The notes beneath the pieces are model-generated. The model saw nothing but the letters and a program-made list of their open reading frames with translations. It had not been told where the DNA came from and searched no databases. Position numbers and translations under genes: made by a program. DNA of 64,000 bases, taken from PALSA-911 sp963839645. GTDB taxonomy: Bacteria; Pseudomonadota; Alphaproteobacteria; Acetobacterales; Acetobacteraceae. The stretch lies in NCBI GenBank assembly GCA_963839645.1, contig CAWIVZ010000003.1:186001-250000 (forward strand). Direction: 5' to 3'. Each line of letters starts with the position of its first letter. The first letter of the stretch is position 1. This document shows positions 26,753 to 36,693 of this stretch, piece after piece.

Positions 26753-27568
26753 CTAGCGAAGGCCGCCGCCCCGCAGGACCCCGGGCAGCGGCCTTTTCGT
26801 TGCGGTATCCTGTCCGCGCACGGGTTGCCGCCGAGATCCGTCCGGCATTACGCTCGGAGCACGCCCCTTCCGCCAGGCCTCGAACGCCGCCTTGGTCGCC
26901 TCATCCGGCGGATAGGTGCCGCGCAACGGGGCGCCGGCCTCGATGCGGGCCAGCAGGAACGTCTCCAGCTCCTCCTGCTCCGCCGCGTCGCGGGCCACCT
27001 CGTCGGCGATGCCGCGCGGGATCACCACCACCCCGTCCCGGTCGCCGACGATCACGTCGTTCGGATACACCGCCACCCCGCCGCAGCCGATCGGCACGTT
27101 GCTTTCCGCCGCATGATGCCGCGCCAGATTGAGCGGCGCCGACGGTCCGGAGCAGAACACCGGGAAATCCATCTCCCCGATCGGCCCCGCATCGCGGATG
27201 CCGCCATCGGCCACCAGCCCCGCCACGCCGCGCTTCATCAGCCGCGTCACCAGGATCTGTCCCGCGCAGGCGGCGGCGGTATCGCCCCGGCAGTCGATCA
27301 CCAGCACCTTGCCCTCCGGCGTGATCTCGATCGCCCGGCGCTGCGGATGCTCGGGGTCGGCGAACACGCCGACATGATCGATATCCTCCCGTGCCGGAAT
27401 ATTACGCAATGTAAAGGCCGGCCCGACCAGATTGTGCTCCAACCGCCCGAGCACGCGCACGCCCTGCATGAAACAGTTACGCAGCCCGCGCTTGAACAGT
27501 TGCGTGGTGAGCGTGGCGGTGCTGACGACGCGCAATCGCGTGAGAGTGTCCAACGGCAGGGCAGTCAT
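26753..27568 (-). CDS. RraA family protein (HMG/CHA aldolase-like)
   Basis: A 271-residue protein of the RraA/demethylmenaquinone methyltransferase-like fold. Conserved segments are DCRGDTAAACAGQ, GVAGLVADGGIRDAGPI (the GG...RD metal/substrate site) and VYPNDVIVGDRDGVVVIPRG. This subgroup includes class II 4-hydroxy-4-methyl-2-oxoglutarate aldolases and related lyases; true RNase E regulation is less likely at this length. Its basic C-terminal tail (about 30 residues) is translated through the terminator of the convergent PEP-CTERM gene. Confidence 0.85.
   Translation of the reverse strand: MTALPLDTLTRLRVVSTATLTTQLFKRGLRNCFMQGVRVLGRLEHNLVGPAFTLRNIPAREDIDHVGVFADPEHPQRRAIEITPEGKVLVIDCRGDTAAACAGQILVTRLMKRGVAGLVADGGIRDAGPIGEMDFPVFCSGPSAPLNLARHHAAESNVPIGCGGVAVYPNDVIVGDRDGVVVIPRGIADEVARDAAEQEELETFLLARIEAGAPLRGTYPPDEATKAAFEAWRKGRAPSVMPDGSRRQPVRGQDTATKRPLPGVLRGGGLR
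26761..26797 (+). terminator. Terminator after the PEP-CTERM gene
   Basis: Stem GGCCGCCGCCC (26761-26771) with GGGCAGCGGCC (26783-26793), one mismatch, then TTTT. It lies inside the 3' end of the convergent RraA-like reading frame. Confidence 0.75.
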
Positions 27569-27722
27569 GGCGTTTCCCCCGAAAAGTGCGTGGTGTGGAT
27601 TGTTGCGGTTCCTGGCGGGGCAGCCTGCCCCAGGGCAGCCGCGCGATCAACGGATGCCCGGCCGAGGGAATGGGCGTGTAGGCCTCATCGGCCATGAGGC
27701 TCCGCCTTTCGGCGACCTGTAT

Positions 27723-28784
27723 TCAGGAATTGACCAGCACGTTCTGCGGGCTGGGCGGAATTTCCCCCCGCTCCACCCGCAGCACCTGGCGCGTCAGCAT
27801 CTCATGCGTCGGCGCCGGCACCCCGGCCCGGGCGCCCTGCGCGGCGATGAAGCCGTTCATGAACTCGATCTCCGTCCGCCTTCCCTTTTCCATGTCCTGC
27901 GCCATGGAAGGGCGCTGATACTCGCTGCGCAGCGATCCGCCGGTGGCATCGATCAACTGCCCCTCGATCTCGGCCAGCGCGCCCCGGTCGCCCTCATGCG
28001 CCAGCGCCAGCCGTTGCGGATCCAGCGCGCCGATCTTACCCAGCCTGTAGCCCAGTTTCTGCCCGACCCGCACGCTTTCCCCGCCCAGCGCGATACAGAC
28101 CCGGCGCACCGCGTCGTGCCGGTCCCGGTCGTTGCCGCCCATCCCGGTGGCCGCCGACACGCCGTTGCGCATGCCGTTCACGCACAGCTTGGTCCAGCGC
28201 TCGCCCCACAGATTGTCGGTCGCCTCGGACTTGTCCACGCACCCCATGATCTCCGCGATCTCCTGCGTGCGCCGCGTGATCCTCCCATTCGGCTCGCCGA
28301 TATAGAACGACGTCACGTCCGGGCGCTTGGCGTAGCCTCGGCGGATATGCCCGGGCTCGTACAGGTCCACGCCCACCCCGCCGGTCACGATGCAGCCCAG
28401 CGTCCGCCCCCAGCCAACCACGCCGGCCACGCTCTCCTCGTTGATGCAGTTCTGCATCGATACCACGCAGCCCGTCGCGGACAGATAGGGCCGTATCATC
28501 ATCGTCGCCCACACCGTGTCGTAGGATTTCACGGAGATCAGCGCGATATCGATCGGACGCTGCTTGGCCAGGTTCTGCACCTCGGTGATGTGCATCGCGT
28601 TTACCGGCACCGTCCGCCTTTCGGCCTCGGTCATGCCGTACAGGTTCATGCCATGCGCTCGCATCGCGTCCACATGCGCGGGCCAGGGGTCGATCAACGT
28701 CACGTCATGTCCCCCCGCCGCCAGCCCCGCGCCCACATAGCCGCCAACCGCGCCGGCGCCGACCACGGCAATCCGTTTCTTCAT
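27723..28784 (-). CDS. 2-dehydropantoate 2-reductase family protein
   Basis: NADPH-dependent oxidoreductase of 353 residues in the ApbA/PanE family. N-terminal nucleotide site is VVGAGAVGGYVGAGLAAGGHDVTLID. The catalytic lysine is probably in WTKLCVNGMRNGVSAATG, and the C-terminal Glu segment in RRTEIEFMNGFI. It is longer than typical PanE (about 300), so it may act on another 2-keto acid. It lies upstream of the RraA-like gene on the same strand, 154 bases apart, which suggests a shared 2-keto acid or aldol pathway. Confidence 0.85.
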   Translation of the reverse strand: MKKRIAVVGAGAVGGYVGAGLAAGGHDVTLIDPWPAHVDAMRAHGMNLYGMTEAERRTVPVNAMHITEVQNLAKQRPIDIALISVKSYDTVWATMMIRPYLSATGCVVSMQNCINEESVAGVVGWGRTLGCIVTGGVGVDLYEPGHIRRGYAKRPDVTSFYIGEPNGRITRRTQEIAEIMGCVDKSEATDNLWGERWTKLCVNGMRNGVSAATGMGGNDRDRHDAVRRVCIALGGESVRVGQKLGYRLGKIGALDPQRLALAHEGDRGALAEIEGQLIDATGGSLRSEYQRPSMAQDMEKGRRTEIEFMNGFIAAQGARAGVPAPTHEMLTRQVLRVERGEIPPSPQNVLVNS

Positions 28785-28913
28785 CTTGACCCTGCTCCCG
28801 TCCCGAATGCGGCTAACGCGCCATTCCTGCGGAACATTGCGGCCTGCGGTTTCCTGCCGTCAATTCGCCGCACCGCCCCACGCGTTTCCCGGGGCTTGCC
28901 GCGGCGCTTTCCA

Positions 28914-28958
28914 TGTCGCACTGGATGTAATTGAGTTTCCTTGTTCTATTATGCGACA
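28914..28958. promoter_or_regulatory. Inverted repeat in promoter region of the ferritin-like gene
   Basis: TGTCGCA (28914-28920) and TGCGACA (28952-28958) flank an AT-rich stretch containing TTGAGT and TATTAT. They end 36 bases before ATG 28995. Spacing of 31 bases is long for a single dimer site. Weak evidence. Confidence 0.3.
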
Positions 28959-28994
28959 CGGCCTACGGATTCGCTCCGAACGGGTCTGCCAACG

Positions 28995-29855
28995 ATGGGT
29001 CTTACTGGCATGAAGCATTGGCATATCGACGATCTGGCATGGGACCGGTTCGATCCAACAAAAATCACGCCGGACCTGGTGCCGCTGGTCAAGGCGGCGG
29101 CGCTGGTGGAGCGCAACGCCGGCGACTACGCGATCTATCTCGGCCGTGTCTTCCCCGACGACGCCGAACTGCTCGAAGCGGTCGAACGCTGGAGCATCGA
29201 GGAGGTGCAGCACGGCGACGCCCTCGGCCGCTGGGCCTCCCTGGCCGATCCGGCCTGGGACTTCCCCGCCGCCTTCGCCCGCTTCCGCGCCGGCTACAGC
29301 CTGCCGCTGGACGCCGCCGCATCCGTGCGCGGCTCGCGCACCGGCGAACTGATCGCTCGCTGCATCGTGGAAACCGGCACTTCCAGCTACTATACGGCCC
29401 TGGCGCAGACCACGTCCGAGCCGGTGCTGGAACAGATCTGCCGGCGCATCGCCGCCGACGAGTTCCGTCACTTCAAGCTGTTCTACGATCACATGCGCCG
29501 CTATCTCGGCATCGAGCAGGTCTCGTTCCTGCAACGCCTGCGCATCGCCGCCGGCCGCATTGGCGAGAGCGAGGACGACGAACTGGCCTTCGCCTATCAC
29601 TGCGCCAACCACGCTCCGGACGCCGAGTACGACCACGAGCAATGCCTCGCCGCCTACATGACCACCGCGGTGCCGATCTACCGCTTCCCGCATATCGAGC
29701 GCGGCATCGGCATGGTGCTGAAGGCGGTCGGCCTGCCCCCGCGCGGAAAGCTGTCGGACATCACCGCCCGCGTGTTCTGGGGCCTGCTGCAGCGGCGCAA
29801 GCGCCGGCTGACCGAACGCGCCGCGGCCATGCCGGGCTGGCGCCAGGCCGCCTAG
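28995..29855 (+). CDS. Ferritin-like di-iron domain protein
   Basis: A 286-residue helical protein. Two ExxH-type motifs, in WSIEEVQHGD and ADEFRHFKLF, with additional acidic residues in the preceding helices, fit a ferritin-like or acyl-ACP desaturase-like di-iron centre. There is no signal peptide or membrane helix. ATG 28995 is chosen over a longer frame from 28941 that would include the promoter region; ATG 29010 is also possible. Its stop TAG is formed by the first bases of a palindromic repeat. Substrate unknown. Confidence 0.78.
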   Translation: MGLTGMKHWHIDDLAWDRFDPTKITPDLVPLVKAAALVERNAGDYAIYLGRVFPDDAELLEAVERWSIEEVQHGDALGRWASLADPAWDFPAAFARFRAGYSLPLDAAASVRGSRTGELIARCIVETGTSSYYTALAQTTSEPVLEQICRRIAADEFRHFKLFYDHMRRYLGIEQVSFLQRLRIAAGRIGESEDDELAFAYHCANHAPDAEYDHEQCLAAYMTTAVPIYRFPHIERGIGMVLKAVGLPPRGKLSDITARVFWGLLQRRKRRLTERAAAMPGWRQAA

Positions 29856-29958
29856 AGCATGATCGGCTCAGGTAGAATCGCCGCTCCTGCTCTAGTCTTT
29901 GTTTTGGCGAGCATTTTCATCGGATCATGTGAAGAACATGATCCGATAATGCTCTAAG
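29852..29958 (-). repeat. RIME-like 107-bp double-palindrome element, copy B
   Basis: Reverse-orientation copy of the element at 20242. It keeps the CTAGAGCA and TGCTCTAA ends and the linker GTCTTTGTTTTGGCGAGCA, while the hairpin arms have diverged (GGATCATGT/ACATGATCC). It lies between convergent ferritin-like and cobA genes. Its first bases supply the TAG stop of the former. Confidence 0.85.
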
Positions 29959-30751
29959 CTAAACCGCCGTTTCGGCGGCGCGGTCCGCGCGCAAGACCAG
30001 GGCGGTCGTCACCTCGCCGATGATCAGCAGCGCCGGCCCGCCATCGGTCCATTCCCGGCCCCGCGCGGCCAGTTCCGCCAGGCTGCCGCGCAGCTCGCGC
30101 TGGTGCAGGGGTGCCGCCGCGCTCGATCAGCGCCGCCGGGATCGACAGGTCCAGCCCCTCTGCCGCCAGCCCCGCCGCCAGGGCGGGCAGGGTGACGATG
30201 CCCATGTAGACCGCGAGCGTCGAACCGCCATTGCCCGCCGTCAGCGCCCGCGCGAGCCCGGCGAAATCCACATCCAGCTCGCCGTCCCTGGTATGGCCGG
30301 TGACGAAAATCACCGAGCGGGAGATGCCCCGATGCGTCAGCGGAATCCCCGCCTGCGCGGCGCATCCGAGCGCCGCCGTCACGCCCGGCACGATCCGCAC
30401 CTCGATCCCGGCGGCCGCCACTGCCTCGGCCTCCTCGCCGCCGCGCCCGAAGATGAACGGATCGCCGCCCTTCAGCCGCACCACGCAGGCATGGCTGTGC
30501 GCCAGGCGCACCAGCAATTCGTTGATCTGTTCCTGCGGCAGGCAATGCTCGGCGCGGCGCTTGCCGACATAGATCCGCTCGGCGGCGGGATTGGCCAGCG
30601 CCAGGATCTCCTCACTCACCAGCCGGTCATGCACGATCACGTCCGCGCATTCCAGCAACCGTACGGCGCGCAGCGTCAGCAGATCGGCCGCACCGGGCCC
30701 GGCGCCAACCAGATGAACAATGCCCGTTGGGATCGTGGAACTATGCATCAT
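29959..30751 (-). CDS. cobA: Uroporphyrinogen-III C-methyltransferase (frameshifted in this sequence)
   Basis: Makes precorrin-2 from uroporphyrinogen III, the first step to the siroheme needed by NirA. The first frame shows GIVHLVGAGPGAADLLTLRA, DVIVHDRLVS, RLKGGDPFIFGRGGEEAE, VPGVTAALGCAA and IPLTHRG. The C-terminus ELRGSLAELAARG to VTTALVLRADRAAETAV is in the next frame; the break near 30108 is one extra base after GGTP. Corrected length is 263 residues. ATG 30751 overlaps the nasA stop, so it closes the nitrate operon. Chelatase and dehydrogenase domains are absent. Confidence 0.92.
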
Positions 30752-33385
30752 ACGATTTCTAGCGGTTGAACGGCCTGCAGCAAAGCCCGGATTTCCGGCC
30801 GGCAGGATCCGCAATTGGTCCCCGCCCGCGTCGCGCGGCCGATCGCCTCCACATCGCCATGCCCAGCGGCGATCGCCTGGCGGATCTGGTTGGCGCCAAC
30901 CGCGTGGCAGACGCAGACCGGCGGCTCCGGCAGCTTCCCGTCCGCCGGCCTGGCCGCCAGCAGCGCCCGGCGCTCCCCCGGTTCCAGCGCCTCCACCGCG
31001 AACCGCCCCACCAGCCAGTCCCGCGCCGGCAAGGCGTGGTCGGGGCCGATGAACAGACAGGCCTCCAGCCGTCCGTCCACGATCAGCGCCGCCCGGAACA
31101 GGCCCCGGGCCGGGTCGCTCAGCGCCATCCATGCCGCATCGCCGAACAAGGCGCGCAGCCGGTCGAACGCCTCGGTGGGAGCCTCGCCGCCGGCCAGCTC
31201 ATGCCGCCAGACGCCGTCCGAAACCGGCAGCAGCGCGGTCCAATCGGCCAGTCCGGTGCCCAAATTGCGCCGGGCGATCAGAAACCCATGCCAGGCGGCA
31301 GGGAAGGGGCCCAGGCGGACAGGTGTGTGTTTCAACTCCGGCTGGCCGCTGATCGGGTCCACCTCGGCGTTCACAGCCGGGTTGATACGCCCGCCCGGAG
31401 CGAAGCGCGCGGTCCAGTGCATCGGTGCGAACACATTGCCCCGGCGCAACCCCGCATCGTGGCGCAGCCGCAGCACCGCGTGTCCCGTCGCCGCCTCGAC
31501 CAGCGCCAGCGCGCCGTCCGCCATGCCGGCGGCATCGTCGGGATGAACCGCCAGGTACGGCTCGGGCGTATGCGCCAGCAGCCGGGCGGCTTTGCCGGTG
31601 CGCGTCATCGTATGCCACTGGTCGCGCACCCGCCCGGTCAGCAGCACCAGCGGCCAGGCGCCGCCCACGTCGCGCGCCGGCGCCCGGTGCGGCGTCGGAA
31701 CCAGACGGGCGCGTCCGCCTTGTGCGGGAAACCCGCCGCCGCCGAACAGCCGCTCGCGCGCAGGCGCACCCGCCGGGCAGGGCCATCGCGTTGGCGCCAA
31801 GGCGTCGTACTGCGCCATCGGTCAGCATGGCGAGCGACGAAATATCGAATATCCGGCTGCCGTTGTTGCCGGTGCCCGACAGCGTCGCGTGCTCGCGGAA
31901 AATCCCGGCCGGTCCGTTCCAATCGAACGCGTCGGCGAAACCCAGCCGCTTCGCCACCTCGGCAACGATCCACCAATCCGGCCTTGCCTCACCGGGAACC
32001 GGCAGGAAGGCACGCTGCCGGCTGATCATCCGCTCGCTGTTGGTAACCGTTCCGTCCTTCTCGCCCCAGCCCAGCGCCGGCAGCCTGATATGCGCATAAT
32101 CCGCCGTATCCGCCTCGCGCGTGCAGTCCGACACCACCACCAGCGGACAATTCTCCAACGCGCGGCGCACGCCGTCGGCCTCCGGCAGGGAGACCACGGG
32201 GTTGGTCGCCATGATCCACACCGCCTTGATCCGCCCGTCCCCGATCGCCCGGAACAGATCCACCGCCTTCAGCCCCGGCGCGGCCGCGAGGTTCGGCGCG
32301 TTCCAGTAGCCGCGCAGCAGATCGGCCTCGCCGGGCCGGTCCCATTCCAGATGCGCGGCGAGCATGTTGGCCAGCGCCCCCACCTCCCGTCCGCCCATCG
32401 CATTGGGCTGCCCGGTCACGCTGAACGGCCCCATGCCCGGCCGCCCGATCCGCCCGGTGGCGAGATGGACGTTGATAATGGCGTTGACCTTGTCGGTGCC
32501 GGCGGAGGACTGGTTCACGCCCTGGCTGAACAGGCTGACCACGCGCCCGGTACCGGCAAACCAGTCGAAGAACCTGGCAACGTCCGCCGCATCCAGGCCG
32601 CAGCAAGCGGCGGTGGCCGCCGCGTCCGGTGTCTGCGCCCGCGCCAGGGCGATCGCCTCGGCGGCGCCGGTGGTTGCGTTCGAAACATATTCGTCGTCCA
32701 ACACCCCGCTGCCGGCCAGATGCGCCAGCAATCCGGTGAACAGGGCAACATCCGTACCCGGCGCCAGCGACAAGTGCAGGTCCGCCCCCTCGCAGGTCGC
32801 CGTGCGGCGCGGATCGATCACCACGATGCGCATCCCCGGCCGCTGCTCCCGCGCGGCGAGAATGCGCTGATACAGCACCGGATGGCACCACGCGGTGTTG
32901 GACCCGACCAGCACCACCAGGTCCGCCAGTTCCAGGTCCTCGTAGGTGCCGGGAACCACGTCCTCGCCGAATGCCCGGCGATGCCCCGCCACCGCGCTGG
33001 CCATGCACAGCCGCGAATTGCTGTCGATATTGGCCGTACCCAGAAACCCCTTCGCCAGCTTGTTGGCCGCGTAATAATCCTCGGTCAGCAATTGCCCGGA
33101 TACATACAGCGCCACGCTGTCCGGCCCATGCTCGGCGATGGTCCGGGCGAACCCGTCCGCCACCGCCGCCAGCGCCGCGTCCCACCCGACCCGAACGCCG
33201 CCGATTTCCGGATGCAGCAGCCGCCCCTCCAGCGACAGCGTTTCGGCCAGCGCGCTGCCCTTGCTGCACAGCCGGCCGAAATTGGCGGGATGCGCCGGAT
33301 CGCCGGCAACCGGCTCCCCCGGCCGCGCCAGCACCCCGCAGCCGACGCCGCAATAGGGGCAGGTGGTTTTGGTTTCAGTAGACAT
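30748..33385 (-). CDS. nasA: Assimilatory nitrate reductase catalytic subunit (frameshifted in this sequence)
   Basis: Molybdopterin enzyme reducing nitrate to nitrite in the cytoplasm. The N-terminal [4Fe-4S] ligands are in CPYCGVGCG plus the Cys in RLCSKGSAL. Molybdopterin-domain landmarks are NSRLCMASAVAGHRRAFG, GSNTAWCHPVLYQR and GVNQSSAGTDKVNA. The C-terminus carries a BFD-like [2Fe-2S] domain (VCVCHAVG..GTNCGSCRPEI). The frame breaks at about 31816-31819, one extra G after LTD; the next frame continues AQYDALAPTRWPCPAG. Corrected length is 878 residues. The ATG overlaps the flavoprotein stop by 11 bases. Confidence 0.93.
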
Positions 33386-34928
33386 CGCGCTGATACCGCC
33401 CCTGCCGCGCCAGCGCCGCCATCCAGTCGCGCGACTGGGCTTCGTCCAGCTTGCCCTCGCTCATCGCGATCTTCCGCAACGTCGCGTCCACGTCCTTGGC
33501 CATCCGCATGGCATCGCCGCAGACATAGAAATACCCGCCATCCTGCAGCCAGCGCCACAGATCGGCGGCGTTTTCCAGCATGCGATGCTGCACATAGACC
33601 TTCTCCTTCTGGTCGCGGGAGAAAGCGGTATCCAGCCGAGACAATGTGCCGTTGGCGCGCCAGGCGGCGATCTCCGCCGCGAACAGGAAATCGCTCTCCT
33701 GGTGCTGATCGCCAAAGAACAGCCAGGAACGCCCCTTCAGTCCCAGCGCCTCGCGCTCCTGCAGGAAGGCGCGGAACGGCGCGATGCCGGTGCCCGGGCC
33801 GCATAGGATCACCGGAACCAAGGGATCCGCCGGCAGCCGGAAATGGCTGCTCTGGACGAAGGCCTGGATCGGGCCGCCGCCAATCGCGCGGTCCGCCAGG
33901 AAGGCGCTGGCAACGCCGCCCCGCACCCGCCCGCGCCGTTCGTCGCGGATGGTGCTGACGCAAAGATGCACCTCCCCCGGTGTCGCGCGCGGCGACGACG
34001 CGATGGAGTACAGCCGGGGCTTCAACGCCGGCAGCGACCGCACGAGATCGGATAGTTTCGGCCGGGCGGAAGGAAAGGACGTGAGCAGGTCGAGCAGGTC
34101 GGCGCCCTCCGGCTCCGCATTGTCCTCGCCATCCGCGAGTTTGCGCAACGCGACGGCGTGCGGTTCGTGGGTCGCGGACATCGCCAGCAGTAAAAGCGTG
34201 CGATCCAGCGGCCGGGCGATGTCGAGCAGGGTGGCAAACGCGTCGCGCAACGTATGCGCCTCGCCATCCGGCCCGATCACCGGCTCGCTGCCGGTGGCGC
34301 GCAGCGCGGCGAGCGTCGCTTCCACCAGTCCAGGATCGTTCGGTGCGGCGATCGAAAGCGAGTCGCCGGGAGTATAGCTCAGTCCGGACTTCGCCAGGTC
34401 GATCACCACATGGCGCACATCCTTGGCCGATCGGGCACCGGTCAGCCGGTTGGCGGCGGTCACGATCACCTCGCCGGTCGCTGGCCTCGCCGCCACCACG
34501 GCGGGCGCGGCAACCGCCGGCGCCTCGCCCGGCGGCGGCGCCTCGGCCAGCAACGCCTTCAGGGCCTTGCTGGTCTCCTTGGCGCCAGGAACGCACAAGG
34601 AGGCGGAGCTCTCCCGCCCATCCGCCAGCGCCTCCGCGTAGGTCTGGCAGAGATAGCCGCACTGCCCGCAATCGAGCTGCGCCATCGCCGCCATCAGCTT
34701 GCGGGCGTATGGCTTTCCCTCCGCCAGCGCCTGACGTTCGGCCAGTTCCAGCGCCGGATCGTGCCAAGGGAAATCTTCCTCTGGTTCGGCCGGCGGCGAG
34801 GCCAACGATTGCTGGCTCGCCGCCCCGCCATACAGGCCGGCGAGGAAGCCGTTCAGCCAGGCCCGCTGCTGCGGCGTGAACGGCGCGGTTTCCGGGATGA
34901 TCGGGGCGGGGAGGGACATGGCGTTCAT
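33375..34928 (-). CDS. Fe-S/FAD NADPH reductase (sulfite reductase alpha-like), nitrate operon
   Basis: A 517-residue electron-transfer flavoprotein that should take electrons from NADPH to the reductases encoded beside it. Residues 17-31 carry an N-terminal motif also found in NirA (FTPQQRAWLNGFLAG). A pfam04060-like cluster site follows (DCGQCGYLC...ASLCVPG). A CysJ-type FAD/NADPH module comes next, with RLYSIASSP for FAD, CGPGTGIAPFRAFLQER for NADPH and YVCGDAMRMAKDV. The flavodoxin (FMN) domain of CysJ is missing; the Fe-S site probably takes its place. It lies between nirA and nasA with only one base to the former. Confidence 0.88.
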   Translation of the reverse strand: MNAMSLPAPIIPETAPFTPQQRAWLNGFLAGLYGGAASQQSLASPPAEPEEDFPWHDPALELAERQALAEGKPYARKLMAAMAQLDCGQCGYLCQTYAEALADGRESSASLCVPGAKETSKALKALLAEAPPPGEAPAVAAPAVVAARPATGEVIVTAANRLTGARSAKDVRHVVIDLAKSGLSYTPGDSLSIAAPNDPGLVEATLAALRATGSEPVIGPDGEAHTLRDAFATLLDIARPLDRTLLLLAMSATHEPHAVALRKLADGEDNAEPEGADLLDLLTSFPSARPKLSDLVRSLPALKPRLYSIASSPRATPGEVHLCVSTIRDERRGRVRGGVASAFLADRAIGGGPIQAFVQSSHFRLPADPLVPVILCGPGTGIAPFRAFLQEREALGLKGRSWLFFGDQHQESDFLFAAEIAAWRANGTLSRLDTAFSRDQKEKVYVQHRMLENAADLWRWLQDGGYFYVCGDAMRMAKDVDATLRKIAMSEGKLDEAQSRDWMAALARQGRYQRDVY

Positions 34929-34929
34929 A

Positions 34930-36693
34930 TCAGGCTTCCGTCAGTTCGCGCGAGCAGATCGCCGCCAGCTCGTCCTCGGAGAACCGGGCGGTGAAATCCT
35001 GAAAGCTTTCCGTGGCGTCGACCCGCCGTTCCTTCCATGCCGACAGCAACGCCAGCAGCATCGGCTTCAGATCGCCGACCGTGATCTTTTCGCGGATCAG
35101 CCGCCCGATCTTCTGCTCGGCCCCGGCCCCGCCGCCGACATGCAGGTCGTAGCCCTCGACCAGATCCTCCCCGACCTCCACCTTCGCCCCGAGCAGGCCG
35201 ATATCGGCGATGTAGTGCTGGGCGCAGGAATGATGACAGCCGGTCAGATGGATGTTGATCGGGTGTTCCACGTCGATGCGCGCCTCCAGCCAGCCGGCGA
35301 TTTCGGCGGCATGGGCCTTGGTGTTGGAAGCCGCGAACTTGCAGCCGGCATTGCCGGTGCAGGCGACCAGCCCGCCGCGCAGATGGCTGGCCTGCGTCTC
35401 CAGGCCCAGCGTGCCGATGGCGGCCAGCGCCTCCGCCAGCTTTTCGTCCGGCACGTCGGAAATCAGCAAATTCTGCCAGACCGTCAGCCGCAGCGTGCCC
35501 GAACCGAATTTTTCCGCAATCGCGGCAAGTCCGCGCAGCCGGTCGCTGCCCAGCCGGGCGAAGGGCACGACGACGCCGACATAGTTCAGCCCCGGCTGCT
35601 TCTGCGCATGCACGCCGATATGGCCATGCCGGGCCTGCGCGGGCCGCGGCAGGATCGCCGTATCCGCCACCCGCATCAGCCTGTCGCCCAGTTCGGCCTC
35701 GACCGCTTCCAGGAACTTCGGAAAACCCCAGTCGTCCAACAGGTATTTCAGCCGGGCCTTGCCGCGGTCGGTGCGAATGCCGTGGCCGATGAACACTCGC
35801 AGGATGGCATTGGAAACCTTCGTCGTGTCCTCGGGCTGAACGATCACGCCGGTGAAGCGGGCAAAGTCCTTATGGCCGGTGATCCCACCCAGTCCGAGCC
35901 GGTAATACACGCCCGGCGGCACCCCGAAACCATCCGCTACCTGCACGGCGGTGAAGGCGATGTCGTTGGTATCCTCCAGCACCGCCACAGCGCCGCCGCC
36001 ATCGAAGGCGATGTTGAACTTGCGCGGCAGGCCGTAAAGTTCCCGATGGTTCAGGATGAAATGATGGATCGCCCGTGCATGTGGACGCGTGTCGATCAGT
36101 TCCTGCCGGTCGATCCCCGCCGTCGGGCTGCCGGTGACGTTGCGCACATTGTCCGCCCCGGACCCGCGGGCCGTCAGCCCAAGGTCGGCCAACCGCGTGA
36201 TGATCTCCGGCGGCGAGCCGGCTGGAATGTCGCGCAATTGCAGATTGGCCCGCGTCGTTATGTCGGCATAGCCGCCCGCGTGCTCGTCGGCCAGGTCGGC
36301 CAGTCCCCGCATCTGCCAGGCCTGCAAGATGCCGCCGGGAATGCGCAGGCGGCACATGAAACTGTTCTGTGCCGGAGCGACATAGAACAACCCATGGAAC
36401 TTGGTCAGGAACACATCCGTGCCCTTGGGAAATCTGCCCTCGGCGGCGAGGGCGGAAATCTCGTCGAACCGATCCAGCGGGTGCTTCTTCCGCTTGGCCT
36501 CTTCCTCGGCCACCAGCTTGCCGCCGGCCGCGACCGCGCGGTCCTGTGCCAGGCGCTGCAAATCGTTTGGATCCGCAGCGCTTTCCGCAACGGGTGCGAG
36601 GGGCAGGCCCAGCGCCGCACGGCGCGCCTCCACGCCGGACAGGAATCCCTTCAGGTATTCCTGCTGGTCCGGTGCGAAAGGCAGGTCACTCAC
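34930..36693 (-). CDS. nirA: Ferredoxin-type assimilatory nitrite reductase
   Basis: Siroheme/[4Fe-4S] enzyme reducing nitrite to ammonium, 587 residues. The cluster ligands are the CX5C in CTGNAGCKFA and the CX3C in TGCHHSCAQH. The two nitrite/sulfite reductase ferredoxin-like half domains are visible (GGYADITTRANLQLRDI and GSGTLRLTVWQNLLI). Residues 6-20 repeat the motif found at the start of the downstream flavoprotein (FAPDQQEYLKGFLSG). The GTG start overlaps the stop of the upstream FAD protein by four bases (GTGA). Confidence 0.94.
   Translation of the reverse strand: MSDLPFAPDQQEYLKGFLSGVEARRAALGLPLAPVAESAADPNDLQRLAQDRAVAAGGKLVAEEEAKRKKHPLDRFDEISALAAEGRFPKGTDVFLTKFHGLFYVAPAQNSFMCRLRIPGGILQAWQMRGLADLADEHAGGYADITTRANLQLRDIPAGSPPEIITRLADLGLTARGSGADNVRNVTGSPTAGIDRQELIDTRPHARAIHHFILNHRELYGLPRKFNIAFDGGGAVAVLEDTNDIAFTAVQVADGFGVPPGVYYRLGLGGITGHKDFARFTGVIVQPEDTTKVSNAILRVFIGHGIRTDRGKARLKYLLDDWGFPKFLEAVEAELGDRLMRVADTAILPRPAQARHGHIGVHAQKQPGLNYVGVVVPFARLGSDRLRGLAAIAEKFGSGTLRLTVWQNLLISDVPDEKLAEALAAIGTLGLETQASHLRGGLVACTGNAGCKFAASNTKAHAAEIAGWLEARIDVEHPINIHLTGCHHSCAQHYIADIGLLGAKVEVGEDLVEGYDLHVGGGAGAEQKIGRLIREKITVGDLKPMLLALLSAWKERRVDATESFQDFTARFSEDELAAICSRELTEA

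Noticed and set aside
27477..27695. 72-codon minus-strand frame with a fair ribosome site between the RraA and reductase genes
   Set aside because: Overlaps the RraA start region, has repeat-like His/Arg-rich composition and no visible homology.
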